From the NCBI GenBank assembly GCA_024760905.1, contig CM045731.1:57245125-57309124 (forward strand): 64,000 nt of DNA, read 5' to 3'. This DNA is from Plotosus lineatus (Eukaryota; Chordata; Actinopteri; Siluriformes; Plotosidae). Positions within the stretch are counted from its first letter, which is position 1; each line of letters starts with the position of its first letter. Below, piece after piece: positions 21,794-32,074 of the stretch. The notes under the pieces were generated by a model. That model had not been told where the DNA came from, searched no databases, and saw only the letters and a list, made by a program, of their open reading frames with translations. The position numbers and the translations under genes are program-made.

Positions 21794-22105
21794 TGGGGCA
21801 GTAGGTCTAGTGGTTAAGGTGCAGGATCGCTGATCCTAAGGTTAGGGGTTCGAGTTCACACAGCTAACTAGGTTATCAAAGGCGGGCCATGCCTCTCACT
21901 GCCTATGGTGTGAGGCATGTAAAAGAACCATTGCTGACTTTCGTAAAGAGTAGTTTGCAAAGCCGTCAGCGTGTTTCTGTCCCTTGCTAAAGGGTTGTGA
22001 CAGGAAGGGCATCCGACGTAAAAACCCATGCCAAATCAAATGTGCGAATCAGATGATTCACTGTGGCAACTCCCGAGAAAGGGAAAAAGCTGAAAGGAAA
22101 AGAAG
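21794..22105 (+). repeat. tRNA-derived SINE, family B, reference copy
   Basis: The order is a tRNA-like head (ggtctagtggttaaggtgca, B box GGTTCGAGTTC), the shared core, and the block cccttgctaaagggttgtga, caggaagggcatccgacgta and aaaacccatgccaaatcaaa. It ends with cagatgattcactgtggcaa and aagctgaaaggaaaagaag. The middle block matches the 5' leader of the RTE LINE (for example 55482-55530) and the end matches the LINE 3' terminus. Imperfect direct repeats starting atagctaata lie at 21777-21793 and 22106-22122. Confidence 0.85.
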
Positions 22106-22493
22106 ATAGCTAATAGTAAGGGAAGGGAGACCTCTGGTGGATAGTTGGCACATTTGCCTATTTTTTTAGTAGGCGGAAGAAAGCCTGAGTGGCAGGACTG
22201 ATACATGTGCCATAATATTGTAAATCCCCATATCCTGTCTTTGTTCAGATCTCAGCCAACATACAGCCAGCAGATAGAGAGTAACATTCCCTGAAATGTT
22301 ACCTATGTAATTCAAGAAACCACAAACAACATTGTGGGAATGTATTACGTCCTCCAAACAAACAAACTGGAAGGAAAAATTTCAAACAAACACAATCCAA
22401 ATGCTTTTCACTGTAAGTGCTCTTTTAATGTTGCGCTGCTGAAATAAACATTATTTGTTACACATACAGGACACATTAAAGGCTCTATGTTCG

Positions 22494-22499
22494 TTTATT
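22494..22499 (-). promoter_or_regulatory. Poly(A) signal of the minus-strand Ly6 gene
   Basis: AATAAA on the minus strand, about 415 bases past the stop codon at 22913. The paralogue has AATAAA at 49034-49039 in the same surrounding sequence, so the 3' end is conserved between the two genes. Confidence 0.65.
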
Positions 22500-22567
22500 G
22501 AATAAATACAATGAACACAGATATCATGAATTCATGGTTATCTAAGAATAAAAGATTTTGCAATAAT

Positions 22568-22585
22568 AATAATAATAATAATAAT

Positions 22586-22630
<45 letters not shown>
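22568..22630. repeat. AAT and CAT trinucleotide repeats in Ly6 3' UTR
   Basis: About nine aat units followed by about 14 cat units. The other Ly6 gene has ATT runs at the equivalent 3' position (48868-48962), so the repeat predates the duplication and has since changed. Confidence 0.9.
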
Positions 22631-22912
22631 AATAGTCAATTAATATTTGGTAAACAAGTTGATAAGATAGAGACCATTTCAATAAATCTAAAAGAAAACT
22701 ACATTTCACCCCAACTCCAGTGATATAATAATTTTAAATATATAATTTTGGTATTTAAAAAGACATATTTTATCTCTTTTTCATTCAATAGTTTTCAAAC
22801 AATAATTCTAAAACAAAGAACAACAAAAAAATCCACAACCAAGAAATACACGTTTTTTATTTTACCCCCATGCACTCATTGCGATTAGTGTTCAGTGTGT
22901 TCCATCTTGAGT

Positions 22913-24561
22913 TCAGCAGCAGAGGATGGAGAGGAGCAGAGGGACCATCATGAGGAGGAAACTCACCGTGAATCTTTCAGCACCGTTACACAGATACCCC
23001 TCACAACACTTCACACTGGCCTTAACGATTCCTGTGCTTAGTGCCTCTGTGCCTACTGACCCTGCCACACACATGAGTTTGTTTGCACATCCTTTCACTA
23101 ACACGGTGTGAGCTGAGAGAGAGAGAGAGAACGAGGGAGAGAGAGAAATTGAAAATTTAAAAGGTACTTCATTTTAACACCCAAAAACAGGCACTAGTTC
23201 TTAAAGCATAAACAGAAAGGGTACATTAAATGAATTAATGTCATAAATAAATAAATGAACAACAACAAAAAATACCCCAACAGATATAACCCCCTGAATC
23301 TCAACAGAAAAAGTATTTTCATAATCAAAGTCAGTTCCTTTAACCCAATATTGTTGAAAACAGCAGCTTCTCCACCTTCACAGAACACAAACCATCATTT
23401 ACACACCACACTTTCTCAAAGGACTCCAAATCTTTCATCAAACTATAATAATTTAAATAAATCATCAACCTGCTATTTATCATTATGATTAAAATTGTTT
23501 TAATATCACAGTCCAGTGAACCTTCTATTTTTCTCCTCCTGCTCAGGTCGACGGCAATTTTTGATTGGCCCAGGAGGAAGTTCAGAAGTTGACACTTGGC
23601 CTTCTTTTTTTGTTGGTATCTAATAAAAATGTGTTTCGTAAAAAACATGCCAAAAGTACAGAACAGCCTCGACAACCACATAAATAGACAGAAACACGCT
23701 GACGACTTTGCAGCCTACTCTTTATGAAAGTCAGCAATGGTTCTTTTACATGCCTCTCACCATAGACAGTGAGAGACATGGCCCGCCTTTGATAACCCAG
23801 TTAGCTGCACTGGGGGGGACAGGGACAACCTTGTGGAGAGTGGGACTTGAACCCCCAATCTTTGGATCAGCAATCCAGTGCCCTATACCACTAGACCACC
23901 ACTGCCCTAAAAACACAAAGTCTAAATAGCATAAATACAATGTGTGTGTGTGTGAGAGAGAAGTTCGTTTTTTTATGCAAATGCATGAATGAACCCATGC
24001 ATCGGTGGTATAGTACAGCGCCAGATTATTATATAGATATTTTTGAATTTGCATAAATGGCGTTTCATTCTTAAAACACCTCATTTCAGGTTTATAATTC
24101 ACAGGCTGTACACTCACGGAGCAGTGATTCTGTTTTGAGTTTCTAATGGGCACACATTAGGTCTTACACCTCAGCCCACTGTGTTATGGGATTTGGACTT
24201 CAATTATTCTAAGTCTGATGAGATTAATGCAAAAAAAAAAAAAGCAATTAAAAATGCTTTAATGTTTGAGTAAACCCACCTGATGCAGTGTAGCAATAAT
24301 TTTCAGTGAATCCACAGTTCACTGTTTTTGAACAGTCTTCATGATCACAGGTGTAGCACATCATCCCAAAAGCTACAAAAGCAAAATAAAATGATTTCAT
24401 GATTACGTGATGAGATGCACAATGAAAACAGAAATTTATTGTTCTGGACTGCTTTGGAAAAATTGGACTGAGATGAATTCTATTTATTTCCTCTATTTAA
24501 GTATTTTATTACCTTTGGAGAAATGCATGCAGATGAGCAGCAGCAGAACTTGAACCTTCAT
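22913..24561 (-). CDS. Ly6/uPAR-family GPI-anchored protein, minus-strand gene
   Basis: Three coding exons on the minus strand: 24561-24513 (start codon and signal peptide), 24372-24280 and 23112-22913 (stop). Introns are GT-AG with phase 1 at both junctions. They give 113 residues. Residues 1-16 are a hydrophobic signal sequence. The mature part has ten cysteines (22, 25, 30, 36, 43, 56, 62, 83, 84, 89) with the CC-x4-CN ending that defines the LU (three-finger) fold. Residues 95-113 are hydrophobic, and NGAE at 90-93 is a likely GPI attachment area. The expected location is the outer cell surface. The first exon encodes the same residues as the gene at 47422, while finger residues 37-46 and 48-69 differ. 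Intron 2 holds a LINE fragment and a SINE. Orthology within the large Ly6 family cannot be fixed. A minor doubt is whether the GC-free short exons are all used as predicted. Confidence 0.88.
23150..23685 (-). mobile_element. L1/Tx1-type LINE 3' fragment in Ly6 intron 2
   Basis: The minus strand encodes a piece resembling the C-terminal end of fish L1/Tx1-group pol proteins: LLNFLLGQSKIAVDLSRRRK, YSLMKDLESFEKVWC and GLCSVKVEKLLF (23580-23350). It is followed by an AT-rich 3' end toward 23150. It lies in the sense orientation relative to the Ly6 gene and is absent from the paralogous intron at 47703-48397. Confidence 0.6.
23686..23912 (-). repeat. SINE family A in Ly6 intron 2
   Basis: Minus-strand SINE: head gggcagtggtggtctagtgg (reverse complement near 23910), B box, core, and truncated end at cagcgtgtttctg (23690). 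It directly abuts the LINE fragment. Confidence 0.85.
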
Positions 24562-24636
24562 TCTTGGTGTTTTTTGCAGAAGAAGTTGAGATGTGAAGAT
24601 AAAGCAGATGTGAGGAAGGTCTGATGGGAATTCTGC

Positions 24637-24644
24637 AATTTAAA
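24637..24644 (-). promoter_or_regulatory. TATA-like box of the minus-strand Ly6 gene
   Basis: TTTAAATT on the minus strand, about 80 bases before the start codon. It occupies the place of TATAAATA in the plus-strand gene within otherwise matching sequence (both followed by gcagaattcccatc). Confidence 0.6.
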
Positions 24645-24699
24645 GGAACTTAAGACTTGGTGAAAGAGTGAAAGGGGGAAAGAGGATGGAGTTTAGTTG

Positions 24700-24707
24700 A
24701 TGCAAAT
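24700..24707 (-). promoter_or_regulatory. Octamer motif in Ly6 promoter
   Basis: ATGCAAAT on the plus strand (ATTTGCAT on the minus strand), a perfect POU/Oct octamer. It is conserved at 47265-47272 and in the promoter copies near 62266 and 63952. Confidence 0.55.
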
Positions 24708-24746
24708 AACATGAGAGTTTCATTTTGTTAGAAGTCATACAGGCTC

Positions 24747-24758
24747 AGTTTCAGTTTC
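24747..24758 (-). promoter_or_regulatory. ISRE-like element of the minus-strand Ly6 gene
   Basis: The minus strand reads GAAACTGAAACT, fitting the GAAANNGAAANN consensus bound by IRF/ISGF3 factors. It lies about 190 bases before the start codon and 105 bases before the TATA-like box. The same element in the same position occurs at 47214-47225. Inference: interferon-responsive transcription. Confidence 0.65.
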
Positions 24759-24849
24759 CTGTAAATCTACTTTCACTGATTATCCTGATTTGGATCCTGT
24801 TCTAATGAAGCCACAATCACAAGATAAATTTTATTGACTTTCCAGTACT

Positions 24850-25417
24850 CTTAAAGAGGACTGTAAAAAATATAAATAATAAAAAAAAGAACAAGACTAT
24901 GTGATGATGCTGAAATTAAATGATTAATGTGAATTCAAAGTACAGGGGCTGGTGTGTCTGTATCCACAGAAAATCTCTCCATACAAAATATATACAGATG
25001 GTTTATACAGCGATTTAAAATAAAGATAGACCAGATTGTAGTAAAAAATAAAGGAAATAAAGAAAAACATCCCATTCTGTTGATAAAAAGCATCCTATAG
25101 ATCAGCTATAGAAAGAAAAAAGAACAATAATAAGAGAAGTGTTGAACTCTGTATTGTCTCTTTCACGCTCAACATTTCAACAAAATTAATCCAATGTTTT
25201 TTTGTAATGTAAAATAATTTCAAAAACCAAACAGGAGGCAAACAGATGTCAATCACCCTCACATTAAGCACTGGCATTAAACAAATGTCTCCTTAAAGTA
25301 ACCTTTAAAAATTACACTTTTTCAGATCCTCTGGAGTTTCTGGCACACAAGTTCTGCTATACCGGATACAATAAGTGTTATTTCATTTATTCATTTATTT
25401 AATTATAACATTTAACA
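24850..25417. other. Ly6 far-upstream sequence, no gene
   Basis: AT-rich sequence with no supported open frame. It matches 61900-62060 in inverted orientation (for example cttattgtatccggtatagc near 25380 as its complement), marking it as part of the duplicated Ly6 unit. Confidence 0.6.
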
Positions 25418-25782
25418 TGGGGGCAGTGGTGGTCTAGTGGTATAGGGTGCTGGATCACTGATCCAAAGGTTGGGGGTTCGAGTCTCACTCTACACAAGTT
25501 TGTTACTGTGCCCAAAAAAAAAAAAAGTGCAGCTAACTGTGTTATCAAAGGCTGGCCATGTCTCTGACTGTCTATGGTGTGAGGCATGTAAAAGAACCAT
25601 TGCTGACTTTCAACAAGAGTAGGCTGCAAAGCCATTGGCATGTTTCTGCCCTGCGATGGCCTGGCGAGCTGTCCAGGGTGTACTCTGCCCTCTCCCGGAG
25701 TTGGATGGGATGGGCACCAGCCGCCCCACGACCGTAATTAGGATGAAGCGGTCACAGAAAATTAACTGAATAAACTGAACTA
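25418..25782 (+). repeat. tRNA-derived SINE, family A, full length
   Basis: A box TGGTCTAGTGG, B box GGTTCGAGTCT, and the family tail with ccagggtgtactctgccctc and ttaggatgaagcggtcacag. An 11-base duplication, aacatttaaca, lies at 25407-25417 and 25783-25793. A 13-base A-run is inserted within the core near 25514. Confidence 0.9.
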
Positions 25783-26137
25783 AACATTTAACACTTGAAT
25801 CCTATGAAAACATGAAACATGCTCTGTGTTGTCTATCCAACTTCATATTTCTCTGATAAACTGTACACTCGATTTCATTTTTCCTTTTTGTCAATTTAGC
25901 GTTCTGGGTTTCTTTCGTTGTTGTTTTTTTAGAAATTCATTGATGTTTTTACTCCTCCCTGTATCTTCCTGTCACTATAACGTCAATCAATAATTCCTCC
26001 AGTATCCTATAATGTTTAATATCATTCAAATAAATTCAGTTTTGCTGTCTGTGGAGAGTATTATGTACATTAGTGAGGATAGTTGTGCTGGTCTGCATGG
26101 ACATTCTTGTGATTTATCTCTAGTAATTCATTTCACG

Positions 26138-26365
26138 CCATCGCAGGGCAGAAACATGCTGACAGCTGTGCAGCTCCTCTTTACGAAAGTGAGCAATGGT
26201 TCTTTTACATGAACCTCTTGCCACAGACAATGAGAGACAAGGGCTGGTCTTTGATAATCCAGTTAGCTGCCTTGTGGGGACAACAGTAGAAACCCAGTGA
26301 TAGTTTGGCTTGAACCCCCAACCTTTTGATCGGCAACAACTTACTACCCGGCCACCACTGCCTGT
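26138..26365 (-). repeat. SINE family A, 3'-truncated, minus strand
   Basis: The reverse complement shows the head (ggcagtggtggccgggtag), core and aaagaaccattgctcactt, ending near cgccatcgcagggcagaaac at 26140. The 25800-26137 stretch to its left has no recognisable gene. Confidence 0.78.
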
Positions 26366-26413
26366 TTGTTTTATTTTGTTTTCTTAATTTAAGTTTCTTA
26401 CTGTTGCACACTT

Positions 26414-28398
26414 CAAATGCAGCCATGAGGGAGGGGCACAAGCCAGTGTCTCTCCCTCACGCCGGTCCGAAGCCCGGATAAATGCAGAGGGTTGCGTTAG
26501 GAAGGGCATCCGGCCAAATAAAACATGCGAGTCACAACAAAGAAATTAATACCGGATCGGTCGAGGCCCGGGTTAACAACGACCGCCATCAGTGCTGTGA
26601 ACCAACATGGTGCTGGTGGAAATTGGACTACTGTTGGTCGAAGACGTCGAAGAAGGATAGGTGGGAGGCGTGTCCGTAGGCAGAGAGAGATGAGGAAAGG
26701 CATGAGTCTAGGACTGAAAGTAAGGACTTTGAATGTTGGAACTATGCAAAGAAAAGGTAGACAGCTGACTGACATGATGCAGAGGGGGAAGGTGGATATA
26801 CTGTGTGTTCAGGAGACCAGGTGGAAAGGTAGCAAAGCTAAAAGCTTAGGAGCAGGGTTTAAGCTGTTTTATCACGATGTGGATGGGAAGAGAAATGGAG
26901 TAGGAGTCATCTTGAAGGAGGAGTTTGTCAGGAATGTTCTAGAAGTGAAAAGAGTGTCAGACAGAGTGATGAGTCTCAAGTTAGAAATTGAAGGCGTGAT
27001 GGTCAATGTTGTTAGTGCTTATGCCCCACAGGCAGGATGCGAGCTAGAAGAGAAGGAGAGATTCTGGAGTGACTTAGATGAAGTGATGCAGCGTACCCCC
27101 AGAGGTGAAAGAGTGGTCATTGGGGCAGACTTCAATGGACATGTTGGTGCAGGCAACAGAGGGGACGAGGAAGTGATGGGCAGGCTTGGTATCCAGGACA
27201 GGAACACAGAAGGACAGATGTTGATCGATTTTGCATAAAGGATGGAAATGTCTGTGGTGAATACTTTCTTCAAGAAGAAACAGGAGCATAGGGTGACTTA
27301 TGAAAGCGGAGGTAAGAACACACAGGTAGACTACATCTTCTGGAGGCAATGTACTTTGAAGGAAGTCAGTGACTGCAAGGTAGTAGTGGGTGAGAGTGTT
27401 GCCAAACAGCATAGGATGGTGGTGTGCAGGATGACTCTGACGGTGAGAAAGGTGAAGAAGGCAAAGGCAGAGCAGAAGACAAAGTGGTGGAAGCTGAAAA
27501 AGGAAGAGTGTCGTGTTGTCTTCAAGGAGGAGTTGAAACAGGCTTTGAGTGGTCAGAAAGTGCTTCCAGATGACTGGACAACCGCAGCCAATGTGATCAG
27601 GGAGACCTGTAGGAGAGTACTTGGTGTGTCCTCTGGAAGGAAACTTGGTGGTGGAATGAGGAAGTGCAGGAGTGTGTACAAAAGAAGAGGTTACCTAAGA
27701 AGAAGTGGGACACAGAGAGGACCGAAGAGAGTAAACAGGAGTACAGGGAGACACAGTGTAAGGCGAAGATAGCGGTGTCAAAGGCCAAACAGAGGGCGTA
27801 TGATGACTTGTATGATAGGTTGGACAGTAAGGATGGAGAAAATGATTTATACAAGTTAGCACAGCAGAGAAATAGAGATGGGAAAGATGTGCAGAGAGTA
27901 TCGAGAGAGTAGGAGAGTATCGTCAAGAAAGAAAGGAAAAGTGTACAAGATGGTGATGAGGCCAGCGATTTTGTATGGTTTAGAGACCATGGCCCTGGGG
28001 AAAAGACAGGAGTCAGAGTTGGAGGTAGCAGAGACGAAAATGTTGAGATTCTCTTTGGGAGTAACGAGGATGGATAGGATCAGAAACGAGTCCATCAGAG
28101 GGACAGCACATGTTAGATGTTTTGGAGACAAAGTCAGAGAGGCTAGATTGAGATGGTTTGGACATGTACAGAGGAGGGATAGTGAGTATATTGGTAGTAG
28201 GATGCTGAGGTTGGAACAACCAGGCAGAAGACCCAGAGGAAGACCCAAGAGAAGATTTATGGATGTGGTGAAGGCGGACATGAAGGTCGTTGGAGTAAGA
28301 GTAGAAGATGCAGAGGACAGGGAGAGATGGAGGCAGATCATTGGCTGTGGTGACCCCTGAAGGGAAAAGCCGAAAGAAAAAGAAGAAGAAGAAGAAGA
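26414..28398 (+). mobile_element. RTE-type LINE with RT core deleted (first of a tandem pair)
   Basis: The 5' leader starts caaatgcagccatgagggag. The endonuclease frame (26525-27238) has CVQETRWKGSKAKSLGAGFK, VVIGADFNGHVGAGNR and related motifs. It continues with QVDYIFWRQC and the linker to about 27896. Roughly the whole RT core is then missing. The junction shows a filler in which agagtatcg is duplicated (27896-27930). The C-terminal part (27930-28360) with RLRWFGHVQRRDSEYIGSRM and the 3' end follow, and finally (AGA)n. Together with the next copy it is bracketed by actgttgcacactt at 26400-26413 and 30914-30927. Confidence 0.9.
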
Positions 28399-30913
28399 AG
28401 GATGGGAAGAGAAATGGAGTAGGGGTCATTTTGAAGGAGGGGTTTGTCAGGAATGTTCTAGAACTGAAAAGAGTGTCAGACAGAGTGATGAGTCTCAAGT
28501 TAGAAATTGAAGGCATGATGTTCAATGTTGTTAGTGCTTATGCCCCACAGGCAGGATGTGAGCTAGAACAGAAGGAGAGATTCTGGAGTGACTTAGATGA
28601 AGTGATGCAGAGTATTCCCAGAGATGAAAGAGTGGTCATTGGGGCAGACTTCAATGGACATGTTGGTGAAGGAAACAGAGGGGACGAGGAAGTGATGGGT
28701 AGGCTTGGTATCCAGGACAGGAACGCAGAAGGACAGATGTTGGTAGATTTTGCATAAAGGATGGAAGTGGCTGTGGTGAATACTTTCTTCCAGAAGAGAC
28801 AGGAGCATAGGGTGACTTATGAAAGCGGAGGTAGGAGCACACAAGTAGACTACATCTTGTGGAGGCGATGTAACTTGAAGGAAGTCAGTGACTGCAAATT
28901 AGTAGTGGGTGAGAGTGTTGCCAAACAGCATAGGATGGTGGTGTGCAGGATGATTCTGATGGTGAGGAAGGTGAAGAAAGCAAAGGCAGAGCAGAAGACA
29001 AAGTGGTGGAAGCTGAAAAAGGAAGCATGTCGGGTTGTCTTCAAGGAGGAGTTGAAAATAGCTTTGGGTGGTCAGGAGGTGCTGCCAGATGAGTGGACAA
29101 CTACAGCTAATGTGATCAGGGAGACAGGTCGGAGAATACTTGGTGTGTCCTCTGGAAGGAGAGGAGATAAGGAGACTTGTTGGTGGAATGAGGAAGTGCA
29201 GGAATGTGTACAAAGGAAGAGGTTAGCTAAAAAGAAGTGGGACATTGAGAGGACCGAAGAGAGTAAACAGGAGTACAGGGAGATACAGCGTAAGGCGAAG
29301 GTAGCAGTGTCAAAGGCCAAACAAAGGGCGTATGATTACTTGTATGCTCGGTTGGAAAGTAAAGAGGGAGAAAATTATTTATACATGTTGGCACAGCAAA
29401 GAAATAGAGATGGGAAGGATGTGCAGCAAGTTAGAGTGATTAAGGACAGAGAGGGAAATGTATTGACTGATGACAGAAGTGTGCTGGGAAGATGGAAAGA
29501 GTACTTTGAAGAGCTGATGAATGAGGAAAATGAGAGAGAAAAAAGAGTAGAAGTAGAGGCTGTTGAGGACCAGGAAGTAGCAAAGATTAGTAAGGGTGAA
29601 GTGAGGAGGGGATTGAAGAGGATGAAGAGTGGAAAGGCAGTTGGTCCTGATGACATGCCGGTGGAGGTATGGAAGTGTCTCGGAGAGGTAACAGTAGATT
29701 TCCTGACAAGAACATTCAACAAGGTCTGAGAGAGTGAGAGGATGCCAGAGGAATGGAGTGTGCTGGTGCCCATTTTAAAGAACAGGGGAGATGTGCAGAT
29801 GTGTGAGATGTGTTAATAGAGAAGTAGAGAGAAGGTCAGAAGGAGCTGCATTGTGCCTTTGTGGATCTGGAGAAAGCATATGACAGGGTGCTGAGAGAGG
29901 AACTGTGGTATTGCATGAGGAGGTCTGGAGTGGCAGAGAAGTATGCTTGAGTGGTCCAGGACATGTATGAGAGATGTAAGACAGTGGTGAGATGTGCTGT
30001 CGGTGTGACAGAAGAGTTCAAGGTGGAGGTGGGACTGCATCAAGGGTCAGCTCTGAGCCCCTTTTTGTTTGCGATGGTGATGGACAGGCTGACAGACGAG
30101 GTTAGGCAAGAATCTCCATGGACTATGATGTTTGCAGATGGCATTGTGATCTGCAGTGAGAGCAGAGAACAAGTGCAGAAAAATCTAGAGAGGTGGAGGT
30201 ATGCACTGGAAAGCAGGGGAATGAAGTTTAGCCTCAGTAAAACAGAATACATGTGTATGAATGCCAAGGACCCAAGAGGAACAGTGAGGTTACAGGGAGC
30301 AGAGATAAGGTGGAGGATTTTAAGTACTTAGGCTCAACAATCCAGAGCAATGGAGAGTGTGGAAAAGAAGTGAAGAAGCGTGTGCAGGCTGGTTGGAATA
30401 GTTGGAGAAACGTGTCCGGTGTGATGTGTGATAGGAAGGTATCGGCAAGAATGAAAGGAAAAGTGTCCAAGACGGTGTTGAGGCCAGCGATGTTGTATGG
30501 TTCAGAAACAGTGGCCCTGGGGAAAAGACAGGAGGCAGAGCTGGAGGTAGCAGAGAGGAGAATTTTGAGGTTCTCTTTCAGAGTAACGAGGATGGATAAG
30601 ATCAGGAATGGGCACATCAGAGGGACAGCACATGTAATATGTTTTGGAGACAAAGTCAGAGAGGCTAGATTGAGATGGTTTGGACATATACAGAGGAGGG
30701 ATAGTGAGTATACTGGTAGTAAGTTGCTGAGGTTGGAACTACCAGGCAGAAGGCCTAGAGGAAGACCAAAGAGATGATTCATGGACGTGGTGAAGGAGGA
30801 CATGAAGGCTGTTGGTGTAAGAGAAGAAGATGCAGAGAATTGGGTGAAATGGAGGCAGATGATTCGCTGTGGCGACCCCTGTAGGGAAAAGCCGAAAGGA
30901 AAATAAGAAGAAG
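28399..30913 (+). mobile_element. RTE-type LINE, 5'-truncated, joined to the preceding LINE tail
   Basis: It begins inside the endonuclease (DGKRNGVGVILKEGFVRNVL) immediately after the (AGA)n tail of the previous copy. It has the rest of the endonuclease (28399-28757), a 322-residue linker-to-RT frame (28761-29729), RT with a deletion near 29800-29820, and the C-terminal part (30253-30777). The RT catalytic box reads MMFADGIVICS (30128-30160), so one of the two essential aspartates is glycine. It ends ccgaaaggaaaataagaaga. There is no separate duplication between the two LINEs, and the outer 14-base one encloses both. Confidence 0.92.
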
Positions 30914-30939
30914 ACTGTTGCACACTTTAATAAAAAGAT

Positions 30940-31017
30940 ACTGATGGTGGTGGTGGTGATGGTGATGATGGTGATGATTATGGTGGTGGTTGAGGTGATA
31001 GTAGTGGTGGTGGTGAA

Positions 31018-31054
<37 letters not shown>

Positions 31055-31283
31055 GATGTGATAATGATGGTGATAATCATGATAGTGATGATGGTGGTGG
31101 TAATGATGGTGATGATGGGGGTGAAGATAATGATGGTGGTGGGGCTGATGATAGTATTGGTGGTGCAGAAGATGATGATGATAGTCATGATGATGGTGGT
31201 GGTGGTGATGAAGATGGTGGTGATTATGGCGATAATGTTGCTGAAGGTGATAATGGTGATAATGGTGATGGTGGTCATGAAGT

Positions 31284-31327
<44 letters not shown>

Positions 31328-31560
31328 GTGGTGGGGATGAAGATAGTAATGGTGACAATGATGATCATGATGGTGGAGCTGGTGGTGATGGAAGTGTTGG
31401 TGATGATGGTGGTGCTAGAGGTGATGATAGTAGTGATGATGATGGCAATGATGGTACTGATTCATGGTGATGATGATCATGATGGTGATGGTGATAATGA
31501 TGGTGATGGCGGTGAGGATGCTAGCAGTGGTGTTGAACATGGAGGAGGTGGACCCTTGAA
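30940..31560. repeat. GAT/GGT-rich imperfect trinucleotide tract
   Basis: About 600 bases of gatgatggtggtgatg-type repeats with scattered changes, purine-biased on the plus strand. It starts a few bases after the LINE pair's right duplication. Long open frames through it (Met/Val-rich on plus, Ile/Thr-rich on minus) are products of the repeat, not genes. Confidence 0.92.
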
Positions 31561-31561
31561 T

Positions 31562-32074
31562 GTTTTTATAGTGTTGAATCACCATGGAACTGGTCACTTG
31601 CTATCATAAAACTATCTATTGGATGGCATCCATGTCACTGTGTCCACCAAGCCCCACCCCTGAACATGCGGATAGGTGACTCAGTCACCCGAATTGCAGG
31701 GAAGGTAATTCCTTTTGGAAATGGAATCATTCGTACTTTGGTGCTCCACTGGTGTCTGAAATATAAAGTAATGGTATAATATATGACCTTAAAAGTGTTT
31801 TGTTTTGCCTTGAAGTGTTTCATTGTTACAGAGATCACTCCTGCATCACTTCCCATTGCTGCTCACTTTCATTCTTCCCAAATTCAGATTTCCAGGTATA
31901 CACAGTTCTGGTGATCCACAAGTCTTCATATTATCACATTTGCTTCCGCCCACCTGCAGAACATTCCACATGACAGTGAGCAATTATTAACCAAAACAAT
32001 GCAGTCGTTTAGATATGTGCATGGAGTTAGAGGGAAACAATTATACAGCCTGGTCTTATGGTCTTATTCTTTAC
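31562..32074. other. Unassigned single-copy sequence
   Basis: The sequence is not repeated elsewhere in the window and is not recognised. A minus-strand segment (31757-31640) follows a pyrimidine-rich tttatatttcag and reads HQWSTKVRMIPFPKGITFPA, so an exon is conceivable. It is only about 40 residues, and no partner exon is apparent nearby. Confidence 0.3.

Larger units (their letters stand above)
22165..25950 (-). repeat. Ly6 gene unit, inverted relative to 47126-49340
   Basis: This is the minus-strand Ly6 gene with its 3' flank (22165-22500), 3' UTR and upstream region (24600-25950). The 3' flank (agccaacatacagccagcag) is the reverse complement of the stretch near 49270. The upstream part matches 47126-47421 and, further out, 61740-62336, both in inverted orientation. 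A family A SINE (25418-25782) lies within the far upstream part and is absent at 61740-62336, so it is younger than that duplication. Confidence 0.85.

Noticed and set aside
30869..31609. Large plus-strand Met/Val-rich open frame of 246 residues
   Set aside because: It is produced entirely by the GAT/GGT trinucleotide tract, and equally long frames exist on the other strand.
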